Below are positions 1 through 5,919 of a stretch of 10,904 bases of DNA, piece by piece. The position numbers and the translations under genes were made by a program. The notes under the pieces were generated by a model. It was not told the DNA's origin. It worked only from the letters and a program-made list of their open reading frames with translations, and searched no databases. Source of the stretch: CAVPGH01 sp046726955 (GTDB lineage: Bacteria > Acidobacteriota > Vicinamibacteria > Fen-336); NCBI GenBank assembly GCA_046726955.1, contig JBKPBQ010000538.1, positions 1-10,904 of the forward strand, given 5' to 3'. How positions within the stretch are numbered: the first letter of the stretch is position 1; every line of letters begins with the position of its first letter.

Positions 1-21
1 GCGATGGGCATCCGCGGACAT
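1..21 (-). CDS. 5' end of a divergent gene running off the left edge (partial)
   Basis: Read on the minus strand, an ATG at 21-19 opens a frame that stays open to the window edge and gives M-S-A-D-A-H-R. It is preceded by a near-perfect Shine-Dalgarno, AAGGAGG (complement of 29-35), seven bases from the ATG. That is the main reason to call a gene start here. Only seven codons are visible, so no function can be assigned. The gene would be transcribed away from manA, and the 42 bases between the two starts would hold both promoters. The alternative is that the SD/ATG pairing is chance and this is simply upstream sequence of manA. Confidence 0.45.
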
Positions 22-63
22 GACTCGTCCTCCTTCGCCGATTCCGCTTATAGTCCCCTGAAC
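22..63. promoter_or_regulatory. Short divergent intergenic region with overlapping -10-like hexamers
   Basis: The centre of the gap carries TATAGT on the plus strand (49-54) and TATAAG on the minus strand (52-47), both resembling a sigma70-type -10 box and sharing bases. No convincing -35 is visible for either. If the plus-strand box is used, transcription would begin only a few bases before the manA ATG at 64, giving an almost leaderless mRNA. That fits the lack of a Shine-Dalgarno in front of manA. The minus-strand box would leave about 19 bases of leader containing the AAGGAGG of the left-edge gene. The promoter assignment is inference. Confidence 0.3.
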
Positions 64-1287
64 ATGGCGGTGAGTGTGCTGCCTCTCGACAATCCCGTCC
101 AGAACTACGCCTGGGGATCGCGAGACGCCATCGCCGCCCTCCTCGGCCGCCCCAATACGAGCGGGCGGCCGGAAGCCGAGCTCTGGATCGGCAGTCACCC
201 CATGGCGCCGTCGCTCGTCCAGGGGGAAGACGGCCCCGGCACGCTCGCCGATCTCATCCGCGGCGCGCCCGACGCCATGCTCGGGCCTGCCGTGGCGCGC
301 GCGTTCGCGGGCGAGCTGCCGTTCCTCCTGAAGGTGATCGCGGCCGCGGAGCCCCTGTCCATCCAGTGCCATCCCGACGCGGTGCAGGCCCGCGTGGGCT
401 TCGAGCGCGAGGAGCGCCTGGGCATTCCCCGGGACGCCTTCGCGCGCAGCTACCGCGACCCCCACCACAAGCCGGAGCTCGTGGTCGCCCTCTCGCGCTT
501 CGTCGGCCTCCTTGGCTTCCGAAGGAAGGACGAGATCCTTCGCCTCGTGGTTCCCCTCGGCCTCGCGGACCTCGAAGCCCCGCTCGAAGCACTCTCGCGC
601 TCGGAAGGCGACGAGGGGCTGCGCGCGCTCTTCTCACACCTCCTCTCGCTCGATGGCGAGGCCCGGGCGCGCGTGGCCGGCTCCGGGGCCGCGGCGGCGG
701 CGCGCCGCACCGACGATCCTGCCTACGCCTGGGTCGTGCCCCTCGCCGAGAAGTACCCGGGCGACGTCGGGGTCCTGGGGCCGCTCCTCCTCAACCTCGT
801 CGAGCTCGCGCCCGAGGAGGGTCTCTACCTTCCGGCGGGCGAGCTCCACGCCTACCTCGAAGGCACCGCGGTCGAGGTCATGGCCAACTCCGACAACGTG
901 CTCCGCGGCGGGCTCACCCCGAAGCACGTGGACGTGGGCGAGCTCCTCGCGGTGGCGAGCTTCCGCTCGGGCCCTCCCGAGCGGCTCCGGCCCCGACCCC
1001 GAAGCGCGACCGAGAGCGTCTACCGGACGCCGGCGCGCGAGTTCGAGCTCGGCTTCGTACGCGTCTCACCCGGCGCCGCCCACGCTTCGCCGCCCGGACG
1101 CGGCGTCGAGCTGCTGCTGGGACTCGACGGCGACGCCGTGCTCACCGCCGAAGGCCGCGCCTTCTCCGTGGGGAGGGGCCGGTCGGTATTCGTGCCGGCG
1201 GCGATCGGCTCCTACCGGATCGAAGGCACCGGGCGGATCTGCCGGGCGGGCGTGCCCCCAAACCTCGAAGGAGGGACCTCGATATGA
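64..1287 (+). CDS. manA: Mannose-6-phosphate isomerase, class I (ManA)
   Basis: This zinc enzyme interconverts mannose-6-phosphate and fructose-6-phosphate, linking central sugar metabolism to GDP-mannose and glycan synthesis in the cytoplasm. The predicted 407 residues are close to the usual ~390-400. Class I motifs are in order: NYAWGS near residue 14, the zinc ligands in SIQCHPD (Q101, H103), the HKPE block (E138), and GELHAYLEG (H262) followed by SDNVLRGGLTPKH with the substrate-binding arginine. These ligands correspond to E. coli Q97, H99, E134 and H255. The frame is open back to an ATG at 4, but that 20-residue extension has no family counterpart, so the ATG at 64 is chosen. No clear Shine-Dalgarno precedes it. 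The TGA stop overlaps the next gene's ATG (ATGA), indicating translational coupling. Family assignment is very secure; the start is fairly secure. Confidence 0.95.
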   Translation: MAVSVLPLDNPVQNYAWGSRDAIAALLGRPNTSGRPEAELWIGSHPMAPSLVQGEDGPGTLADLIRGAPDAMLGPAVARAFAGELPFLLKVIAAAEPLSIQCHPDAVQARVGFEREERLGIPRDAFARSYRDPHHKPELVVALSRFVGLLGFRRKDEILRLVVPLGLADLEAPLEALSRSEGDEGLRALFSHLLSLDGEARARVAGSGAAAAARRTDDPAYAWVVPLAEKYPGDVGVLGPLLLNLVELAPEEGLYLPAGELHAYLEGTAVEVMANSDNVLRGGLTPKHVDVGELLAVASFRSGPPERLRPRPRSATESVYRTPAREFELGFVRVSPGAAHASPPGRGVELLLGLDGDAVLTAEGRAFSVGRGRSVFVPAAIGSYRIEGTGRICRAGVPPNLEGGTSI

Positions 1288-1694
1288 CGACCGCGCTCTG
1301 GCTCCGAATCTCCTCGGTCATCTCTCTGCTCTTTGCGGCGGGCCATGGGATGGGAGGAAGGAAGCACTGGTCGCCGATGGGCGAGACGGACGTGCTCAAG
1401 GCGATGAGGGACGTGCGGTTCGACGTCATGGGAGTGAGCCGGAGCTACCTCGACTTCTACGATGGGTTCGGCCACTCGCTCACGGTCTCCATGCTCCTGC
1501 AGGCGGTCCTGCTCTGGCAAATGTCGTCCCTCGCGAAGACGGAGCCCGCGCGGCTGCGGCCGATGATCGCCGCCTTCGTGCTCGCGACGATCGCCGGCGG
1601 CGTCGTGTCCTGGCTCTTCATCATTCCCATCCCCGTCGTCTTCTCCGCGGTCCTCGCGGCCTGCCTGGCCGTGGCGTTCTTCCTCGCGCGTTAG
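1284..1694 (+). CDS. Small four-helix integral membrane protein, function unknown
   Basis: The protein has 136 residues and about four predicted membrane segments (roughly residues 5-22, 63-82, 93-113 and 115-134). Between helices 1 and 2 lies a soluble loop with HWSPMGE (28-34) and an aromatic block SRSYLDFYDGFGHSL (52-66) that looks like a conserved functional patch. I recall similar short bacterial membrane proteins with a YxxFYxGFG motif but cannot name a function. The ATG is embedded in the manA stop (ATGA), and a strong Shine-Dalgarno, GAAGGAGGGA (1267-1276), sits inside the end of manA, so the two are clearly co-translated. It ends in TAG 24 bases before the polymerase gene. The coupling suggests a shared transcript, not necessarily a shared pathway. 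That it is a real gene is near certain; the role is unknown. Confidence 0.85.
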   Translation: MTTALWLRISSVISLLFAAGHGMGGRKHWSPMGETDVLKAMRDVRFDVMGVSRSYLDFYDGFGHSLTVSMLLQAVLLWQMSSLAKTEPARLRPMIAAFVLATIAGGVVSWLFIIPIPVVFSAVLAACLAVAFFLAR

Positions 1695-1718
1695 GCGGCC
1701 ACCGGAGCCACGCTCGAC

Positions 1719-3041
1719 ATGGCGAGCCCGGGCGAGCGGATCGTGCTCGACGTCGGCGGCCGGGAGGTCACGGTCACCAACCCGAGCAAGGTCTACTTCC
1801 CCGAGGCGGGCATCACGAAGCTCGAGGTCGTCCGCTACTACCTGGCAGTGGCGGAAGGAGCGCTCCGGGGGGCGGGAGGACGGCCGAACGTGCTCGTCCG
1901 CTACGCCAACGGCATCCATGGCGAGTTCTTCTACCAGAAGCGCGCCCCCGAGAAGCGGCCGGAGTGGGTGGAGGTCGTCTCGCTGAGCTTCCCCTCCGGC
2001 CGCCGCGCGGAGGAGGTGGTGCCGCGGCACGCGGCGACGCTCGCCTGGATGGCGAACCTGGGCTGCCTGGAGCTGCACCCGCACCCCGTGCGCGCGGAAG
2101 ACCTCGACCACCCCGACGAGCTGCGCGTGGACCTCGATCCCATGCCCGCGGTGGAGTGGGAGCAGATCGTCGGCGTCGCGCGCGTCGTCCGCGAGGTGCT
2201 CGACGAGATGCGACTCGTGGGCTGGCCCAAGACGTCGGGATCGCGGGGCATCCACGTCAACGTGCGGATCCACCGCCGCTGGTCGTTCACCGAGGTGAGG
2301 CGAGCCGCCCTCGCCCTCGCCCGCGAGGTCGAGCGCCGCCGGCCCGACGCGGCCACGAGCAAGTGGTGGAAGGAAGAGCGCCACGGCGTCTTCCTCGACT
2401 ACAACCAGAACGCGAAGGACCGCACGGTGGCGAGCGCCTACTCGGTCCGTCCCAAGCCCGACGGCCGGGTCTCGGCGCCCGTGACCTGGGACGAGCTCTT
2501 CGACTGCCGGCCGGAGGACTTCACCCTCCGGACGATGCCAGCGCGGTTCGCCGCCATTGGCGACCGCCACGCCGCGATCGACGAGAGCCCGTGCTCGCTG
2601 GAGGCGCTGCTCGACCTCTCCGCCCGTCAGGAGGCGGAGGGCCTGGGCGACGCGCCCTGGCCGCCCCACTACGCGAAGCAGGCGGGCGAGCCGCCGCGCG
2701 TCCAGCCCTCGAAGCGGAAGGGGGACGGGTCCGGCCGGCGCGTCTCCACGAAGCCCCTCGTCGAGATCGCCCGCGCCGCCAGGAAGGACGAGGCGCTCGC
2801 GGGGCTCGAGCGCTGGAAGGGCCGCCACCCCGAGGCCGCGTCGCACCTCCAGCCCGCCGACGTCCTCGTGGACTCGATGCGCGGACGCTCCTCCACCTGG
2901 ACACGCGTGCGTGTCAACCTCGAGCACGTGCCCCCGGCCCTTCGGCCGGAGCAGGAGGCGCTCGACCCCGACTACGACCCCTGGCGCGGCGTGGCCTTCC
3001 CGCCCGGCGAGAGACCGCGGCGAGCGCACCGGAAGGCCTGA
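1719..3041 (+). CDS. Stand-alone LigD/Prim-PolC-type DNA polymerase (AEP superfamily)
   Basis: This is an archaeo-eukaryotic primase-type polymerase that adds nucleotides at gaps or ends during DNA repair. The 440-residue protein opens with the family signature NPSKVYFPEAGITK (21-34), then ANGIHGEFFYQKRAP (63-77). Catalytic motif I is DLD (D138, D140), motif II is SGSRGIH (173-179), and motif III is VFLDYNQN with D227. The core ends near residue 300. A basic linker and a C-terminal tail follow, containing RVRVNLEHVP and LDPDYDPW, which I associate with stand-alone members. There is no ligase or 3'-phosphoesterase domain, unlike three-domain LigD. A separate ATP ligase lies on the other strand at 8124-9218. 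The start at 1719 fits the family N-terminus, though the only Shine-Dalgarno candidate (GGAG, 1704-1707) is weak and 11 bases away. Whether it serves end joining or base excision repair cannot be decided here; no Ku gene is in the window. Confidence 0.92.
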   Translation: MASPGERIVLDVGGREVTVTNPSKVYFPEAGITKLEVVRYYLAVAEGALRGAGGRPNVLVRYANGIHGEFFYQKRAPEKRPEWVEVVSLSFPSGRRAEEVVPRHAATLAWMANLGCLELHPHPVRAEDLDHPDELRVDLDPMPAVEWEQIVGVARVVREVLDEMRLVGWPKTSGSRGIHVNVRIHRRWSFTEVRRAALALAREVERRRPDAATSKWWKEERHGVFLDYNQNAKDRTVASAYSVRPKPDGRVSAPVTWDELFDCRPEDFTLRTMPARFAAIGDRHAAIDESPCSLEALLDLSARQEAEGLGDAPWPPHYAKQAGEPPRVQPSKRKGDGSGRRVSTKPLVEIARAARKDEALAGLERWKGRHPEAASHLQPADVLVDSMRGRSSTWTRVRVNLEHVPPALRPEQEALDPDYDPWRGVAFPPGERPRRAHRKA

Positions 3042-3175
3042 CCCTCCTCCAAACCGCTTTCTACAAAGGGCCGACGCGTCGACTCGCCTAACGGCGCCTG
3101 CGGCGCGCTCCGGCCCCTGGTAGAGCCCTTGCAAAGGCCTGCAGGAGGACACGCGGGGCGGGAGGAGAGGAACGC
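3042..3175. other. Intergenic spacer with a 10-bp palindrome and a short GC hairpin
   Basis: This 134-base gap separates the polymerase from the M50 protease gene. It contains a perfect 10-bp palindrome, CGACGCGTCG (3072-3081), and a small inverted repeat GCGCC-TGC-GGCGC (3094-3106). Neither is followed by a T-tract, so neither makes a convincing intrinsic terminator. The palindrome could be an operator, but in GC-rich DNA it could also be chance. No clear -35/-10 pair was found, although the gap is long enough to hold a promoter for the protease gene. Confidence 0.3.
3161..3170 (+). promoter_or_regulatory. Shine-Dalgarno fixing the GTG start of the M50 protease
   Basis: GGAGGAGAGG lies five bases upstream of the GTG at 3176. 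The nearest ATG (3180-3182) is out of frame, and no in-frame ATG precedes the conserved N-terminal region, so the GTG start is supported by this site. Confidence 0.65.
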
Positions 3176-4306
3176 GTGGATGCGAACGTGACGCTGGGCC
3201 GAATCCACGGCATCGAGATCCGGCTGCACCTGAGCTGGTTCGCGCTCGCCCTCCTCCTCGTACTCTCGCTCTCCGCCCACTTCGAGGCCGCCCATCCCGA
3301 CTGGGACCGCGCGGTGGTGGTCCTCTCCTCCGTGGTGACCTCCCTGCTCTTCTTCGTGACGCTGCTCCTGCACGAGCTCTCCCACGCGACGGTGGCCCGG
3401 CGGAACGACCTCCCCGTCGACTCGATCACTCTCTTCGCGCTCGGCGGGGTCGCGCGCATCCGGAAGGACGCGGCGACCGCGAGCACGGAGTTCTGGATGG
3501 CCCTCGCCGGTCCCGTCGTCAGCGCGATGATCGGGTCGCTCGCGCTCGCCCTGGCCTTCGCCCTCGGGTGGTCGCCGGCAAGCGAGCCCTCGACCCCGCC
3601 CCTGGCGACGCTCGTTTGGCTCGGCTACATCAACCTCTCGCTCGCCGCCTTCAACATGATCCCGGGCTTCCCGCTCGACGGCGGCCGCGTGCTGCGCGCC
3701 GCCCTCTGGTGGCTCACCCGGGACCCCGGCCGCGCGACGCGCGCGGCGGCCCTGGTGGGACAGGGGGTGGGCGGGGTCTTCATCTTCATCGGCCTGCTGC
3801 GGTTCTTCGGACAGGAGGGCCTCGCCGGCCTCTGGATGGCGCTCATCGGCTGGTTCCTCCTGAGCGCGGCGGGAGCGACCCTGGAGCAGTCGCGGGCGTG
3901 GCAGCGTCTGCAAGGGGTACGCGTGGGCGACGTGATGGCTCGGGACTGCGCCGCGGTGGACGGCGGCACGAGCGTCCAGGAGTTCGTGGAGAGGCACCTC
4001 CTCCGCCCCGGCCCCCCCTGCTTCGTGGTGCTCGAGGACGGCCGGGCCGCCGGCCTCGTCACCGCCGAGGAGGTTAAGAGCATGAGGCGCGAGCGCTGGC
4101 CGTTCGTGACCGTCGAGAGCATCATGCTCCCGCTCGATAGCCTGAAGGCCGTGTCGGCGGAGACCCCGCTCCGCGAGTCGCTGGAGGCGATGGTCGAGGA
4201 GAACGTCCACCAGCTTCCCGTCATCGAGGACGGGCACCTCGAGGGCGTCGTCTCTCGTGGGAGCATCCTCGGATTCCTCAAGAGGCGCGCCGAGCTCCAT
4301 CTCTAG
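3176..4306 (+). CDS. M50 family site-2 protease with C-terminal CBS-domain pair
   Basis: This is a polytopic intramembrane zinc metalloprotease of the S2P/SpoIVFB type, of the kind that cuts transmembrane substrates such as anti-sigma factors. The 376 residues show a hydrophobic segment at about 17-34, then the catalytic HELSH (66-70) within a membrane helix. The second active-site motif, NMIPGFPLDGGRVLRA (160-175), supplies the aspartate ligand D168. Further hydrophobic stretches lie at about 107-131, 143-163 and 196-235. Two CBS domains follow (about 247-306 and 311-372), typical of SpoIVFB-like and mycobacterial Rip3-like members, where they bind adenine nucleotides to tune activity. No sigma/anti-sigma partner is adjacent, so the substrate is unknown. 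The start is GTG with a strong Shine-Dalgarno. The stop TAG overlaps a small inverted repeat just ahead of the metallothionein gene, 60 bases downstream. All catalytic residues are present, so it should be active. Confidence 0.94.
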   Translation: MDANVTLGRIHGIEIRLHLSWFALALLLVLSLSAHFEAAHPDWDRAVVVLSSVVTSLLFFVTLLLHELSHATVARRNDLPVDSITLFALGGVARIRKDAATASTEFWMALAGPVVSAMIGSLALALAFALGWSPASEPSTPPLATLVWLGYINLSLAAFNMIPGFPLDGGRVLRAALWWLTRDPGRATRAAALVGQGVGGVFIFIGLLRFFGQEGLAGLWMALIGWFLLSAAGATLEQSRAWQRLQGVRVGDVMARDCAAVDGGTSVQEFVERHLLRPGPPCFVVLEDGRAAGLVTAEEVKSMRRERWPFVTVESIMLPLDSLKAVSAETPLRESLEAMVEENVHQLPVIEDGHLEGVVSRGSILGFLKRRAELHL

Positions 4307-4318
4307 AGGCACGCCTCT
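4305..4318 (+). terminator. Small hairpin at the end of the protease gene, weak terminator candidate
   Basis: AGAGG-CACG-CCTCT forms a 5-bp stem with a tetraloop, starting inside the TAG stop of the protease gene. The following bases (TGCTCT) are not a proper U-tract, so termination is uncertain. It may simply stabilise the transcript end or be chance. Confidence 0.3.
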
Positions 4319-4327
4319 TGCTCTGAC

Positions 4328-4358
4328 CCTCGTCACGGGCCTCGTGTCCCGTGCGAGG
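4328..4358 (+). promoter_or_regulatory. Bulged 11-bp hairpin overlapping the metallothionein Shine-Dalgarno
   Basis: CCTCG (4328-4332), a bulged T, and CACGGG (4334-4339) pair with CCCGTG (4348-4353) and CGAGG (4354-4358), enclosing an eight-base loop. The 3' arm overlaps the ribosome site GAGGAGG (4355-4361) of the metallothionein gene, so the folded RNA would partly mask ribosome access. The loop includes a second copy of CCTCG (4340-4344), which can pair with the same CGAGG in a shorter alternative hairpin. CCTCGT is thus directly repeated 12 bases apart. This could be an RNA switch or, read as DNA, a dyad operator. The structure is seen in the sequence; the regulatory role is inference. 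Confidence 0.45.
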
Positions 4359-4366
4359 AGGTCAGC

Positions 4367-4510
4367 ATGAACTGCTCTCATTCCGGGTGTCATTGCCCAG
4401 CCCAGGGCATCGAGCGCGACGGCCGCCAGTACTGCTCCGAGGAGTGCGCGTCTCAAGGCCATCAGCCGACCGCGGGCGGGTGCCGGTGCGGCCACGCCAC
4501 ATGCGTTTGA
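4367..4510 (+). CDS. Bacterial metallothionein (SmtA/BmtA family), 47 residues
   Basis: This small cytoplasmic metal-binding protein would chelate zinc, cadmium or copper. Its 47 residues include eight cysteines (3, 8, 10, 23, 27, 39, 41, 46) and four histidines (5, 9, 32, 43). The centre reads RDGRQYCSEECA, nearly matching the cyanobacterial SmtA block RNGLYYCSEACA. H32 and H43 occupy the places of the two zinc-binding histidines of SmtA (in 'DGH' and 'CGHTG'). Compared with SmtA, as I recall it, the second cysteine of the N-terminal cluster is replaced by H5 and the last cysteine is missing (V47 then stop). An extra cysteine, C39, appears before the C-terminal cluster. The ATG has Shine-Dalgarno GAGGAGG (4355-4361), itself covered by a predicted hairpin. 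The gene follows the M50 protease by 60 bases; a proline-rich frame overlaps its stop. It is below common gene-caller length limits and easily missed. Confidence 0.85.
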   Translation: MNCSHSGCHCPAQGIERDGRQYCSEECASQGHQPTAGGCRCGHATCV

Positions 4511-4689
4511 GTAGCGACGGCTCGTCGCGCGGCGGCGGACGGCATCACCACGTTCCCTTCCCGAACCCCGAACCCTACCCACCGCCCTACGATCCGCCTC
4601 GGCCCAACCCCGATCCCGCGCCCGCGCCCGCGCCGAGGCCCACGCCGGATCCGCCGCCGACCGAGCGACGGACCGGCTGGCCTCTTTAA
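4501..4689 (+). CDS. Possible proline-rich small protein overlapping the metallothionein stop
   Basis: An ATG at 4501, ten bases before the end of the metallothionein gene and in another frame, opens a 62-residue frame ending in TAA. After a short Gly/Ser/Arg start and a triple histidine (residues 17-19) come some 33 residues in which proline occurs at almost every second position, alternating with Asn, Glu, Asp, Tyr, Ala, Arg and Thr (PNPEPYPPPYDPP, then PNPDPAPAPAPRPTPDPPP). Such an extended, low-complexity segment would form a stiff rod. No Shine-Dalgarno is visible, so translation would depend on reinitiation after the metallothionein stop. There is no membrane segment and no cysteine. 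In GC-rich DNA, proline-rich frames arise by chance, so this call is tentative. If it is not coding, bases 4511-4817 are simply a leader region for the dehydrogenase. Confidence 0.35.
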   Translation: MRLSSDGSSRGGGRHHHVPFPNPEPYPPPYDPPRPNPDPAPAPAPRPTPDPPPTERRTGWPL

Positions 4690-4817
4690 CAGGGAGTCCT
4701 GCTCGTCAAAAAACGTCGATCGCCTCCGGGGCCGGAACATGCGATAGTCCCCGGTCGTACGCCCTTGGCGACGACCTCGGGACACGCTCGTCCCCAACAA
4801 TCCGATCGGAGTCGACG
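4690..4817 (+). promoter_or_regulatory. Upstream region of the alcohol dehydrogenase gene with two dyads
   Basis: This 128-base gap begins with a run of six A residues (4708-4713). It contains an inverted repeat TCCGG-GG-CCGGA (4725-4736) and a perfect 10-bp palindrome TCCGATCGGA (4801-4810) that overlaps the Shine-Dalgarno GGAG (4808-4811), seven bases... six bases ahead of the ATG at 4818. A -10-like GATAGT lies at 4743-4748 with only a poor -35 (TCGCCT, 4720-4725) at 17-base spacing. The palindrome on the ribosome site could be an operator or could form RNA structure. The promoter call is weak. Confidence 0.3.
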
Positions 4818-5915
4818 ATGAGTACTGTTACGTCCGGATCCGCCGCTCGTTCCCGGGGAGGCACGCTGACGACCGCCGCCTACGCGGCGATGTCCGCGCG
4901 AGCTCCGCTCGCCCCCTTCAGCCTCGAGCGCCGCGCTCCCGGGCCTCAAGACGTCCTCGTCGAGATCCTCTACTGCGGCGTCTGTCACTCCGACATCCAC
5001 CAGGCCCGCGGCGAGTGGGGCAACTCGACGTTCCCGATGGTGCCCGGCCACGAGATCGTGGGCCGGGTCACGGAGGTCGGGTCGAAGGTCACGAAGCTCA
5101 AGGTCGGAGACCTCGCCGGTGTCGGCTGCATCGTCGACTCGTGCCTGACCTGCGCGACCTGCCGCGCCGGAATGGAGCAGTTCTGCGAGAACGTGGCCGC
5201 CTTCACCTACAACGGAACGGAGATGGACCGGAAGACGCCGACCTACGGCGGCTACTCCACGCAGATCGTGGTCAAGGACCACTTCGTCATGAAGATTCCC
5301 GCGGGCCTCGATCCGGCGGGCGCGGCCCCGCTGCTCTGCGCGGGGATTACGACCTACTCGCCGCTCATGCAGTGGAAGGTCAAGAAGGACGACCGCGTCG
5401 GCGTCGTGGGGCTCGGCGGCCTCGGCCACATGGCGGTGAAGCTGGCGTCGTCGATGGGGGCCGAAGTCACGATGCTGAGCACGTCCGCCTCCAAGGAAGC
5501 CGACGCGCGGAAGCTCGGAGCGTCGGGATTCGCGCTCACCAAGGACCGGAGCACGTTCGAGAAGCTCGCCGGAAAGTTCGACTTCATCATCGATACCGTG
5601 TCCGCCCCCCACGAGCTCGACGACTACCTCGGCCTCTTGCGGGCGCGGGGAGCGATGGTCATCGTCGGCGTGCCCACCGAGCCCGCGAAGATCGGGGCGA
5701 TGTCGCTCGTCTGGGGCAACAAGATCCTCGCCGGCTCCGGTATCGGAGGGATGCAGGAGACGCAGGAGATGCTCGACTACTGCGCCAAGCACAGGATCGT
5801 CTCGGACATCGAGATGATCCCGATCCAGAAGATCAACGAGGCCTACGAGCGGACCATCAAGTCTGACGTCCGCTACCGCTTCGTCATCGACATCGCGAGC
5901 CTGAAGGCGGCCTGA
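4818..5915 (+). CDS. Zinc-dependent NADP(H)-type alcohol/aldehyde dehydrogenase (MDR family)
   Basis: This is a medium-chain dehydrogenase/reductase of the cinnamyl-alcohol-dehydrogenase-like group (YahK/Ahr-type), which reduces aldehydes to alcohols in the cytoplasm. In the 365 residues the catalytic zinc ligands are C53 (in YCGVCHSD), H78-E79 (in PGHEIVG) and C174 (in PLLCAGITTYSP). The structural zinc is held by C109, C112, C115 and C123. The Rossmann motif is GLGGLG (198-203). The residues after the second strand, STSASKEAD (221-229), resemble the NADP(H)-binding loop of the group rather than the acidic residue of NAD-specific members. The start ATG has GGAG six bases upstream and gives about 20 residues before the conserved AAYAA segment, as in related proteins. 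The gene ends four bases from the stop of the convergent permease. A physiological role in aldehyde detoxification is likely, but the substrate is not determinable from sequence. Confidence 0.95.
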   Translation: MSTVTSGSAARSRGGTLTTAAYAAMSARAPLAPFSLERRAPGPQDVLVEILYCGVCHSDIHQARGEWGNSTFPMVPGHEIVGRVTEVGSKVTKLKVGDLAGVGCIVDSCLTCATCRAGMEQFCENVAAFTYNGTEMDRKTPTYGGYSTQIVVKDHFVMKIPAGLDPAGAAPLLCAGITTYSPLMQWKVKKDDRVGVVGLGGLGHMAVKLASSMGAEVTMLSTSASKEADARKLGASGFALTKDRSTFEKLAGKFDFIIDTVSAPHELDDYLGLLRARGAMVIVGVPTEPAKIGAMSLVWGNKILAGSGIGGMQETQEMLDYCAKHRIVSDIEMIPIQKINEAYERTIKSDVRYRFVIDIASLKAA

Positions 5916-5919
5916 CGCC

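Noticed and set aside
4..63. N-terminal extension of manA to an ATG at 4
   Set aside because: The 20 extra residues have no counterpart in class I isomerases, and the region looks like a divergent promoter with a strong minus-strand gene start.
512..3152. Very long frames in other phases over manA and the polymerase (plus strand 512-3091, minus strand 1212-3152)
   Set aside because: They are low-complexity Arg/Ala/Pro/Gly-rich translations typical of GC-rich shadow frames and lie across genes with clear family motifs.
4319..4366. SmtB/ArsR-type 12-2-12 operator upstream of the metallothionein
   Set aside because: No AT-rich TGAACA-like dyad is present; the only symmetry is the GC-rich hairpin reported separately.
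4560..4590. CCCGAACCC-type short repeats as a structural or telomere-like element
   Set aside because: Only two or three imperfect units, explained by the proline/asparagine codon pattern of the overlapping frame.
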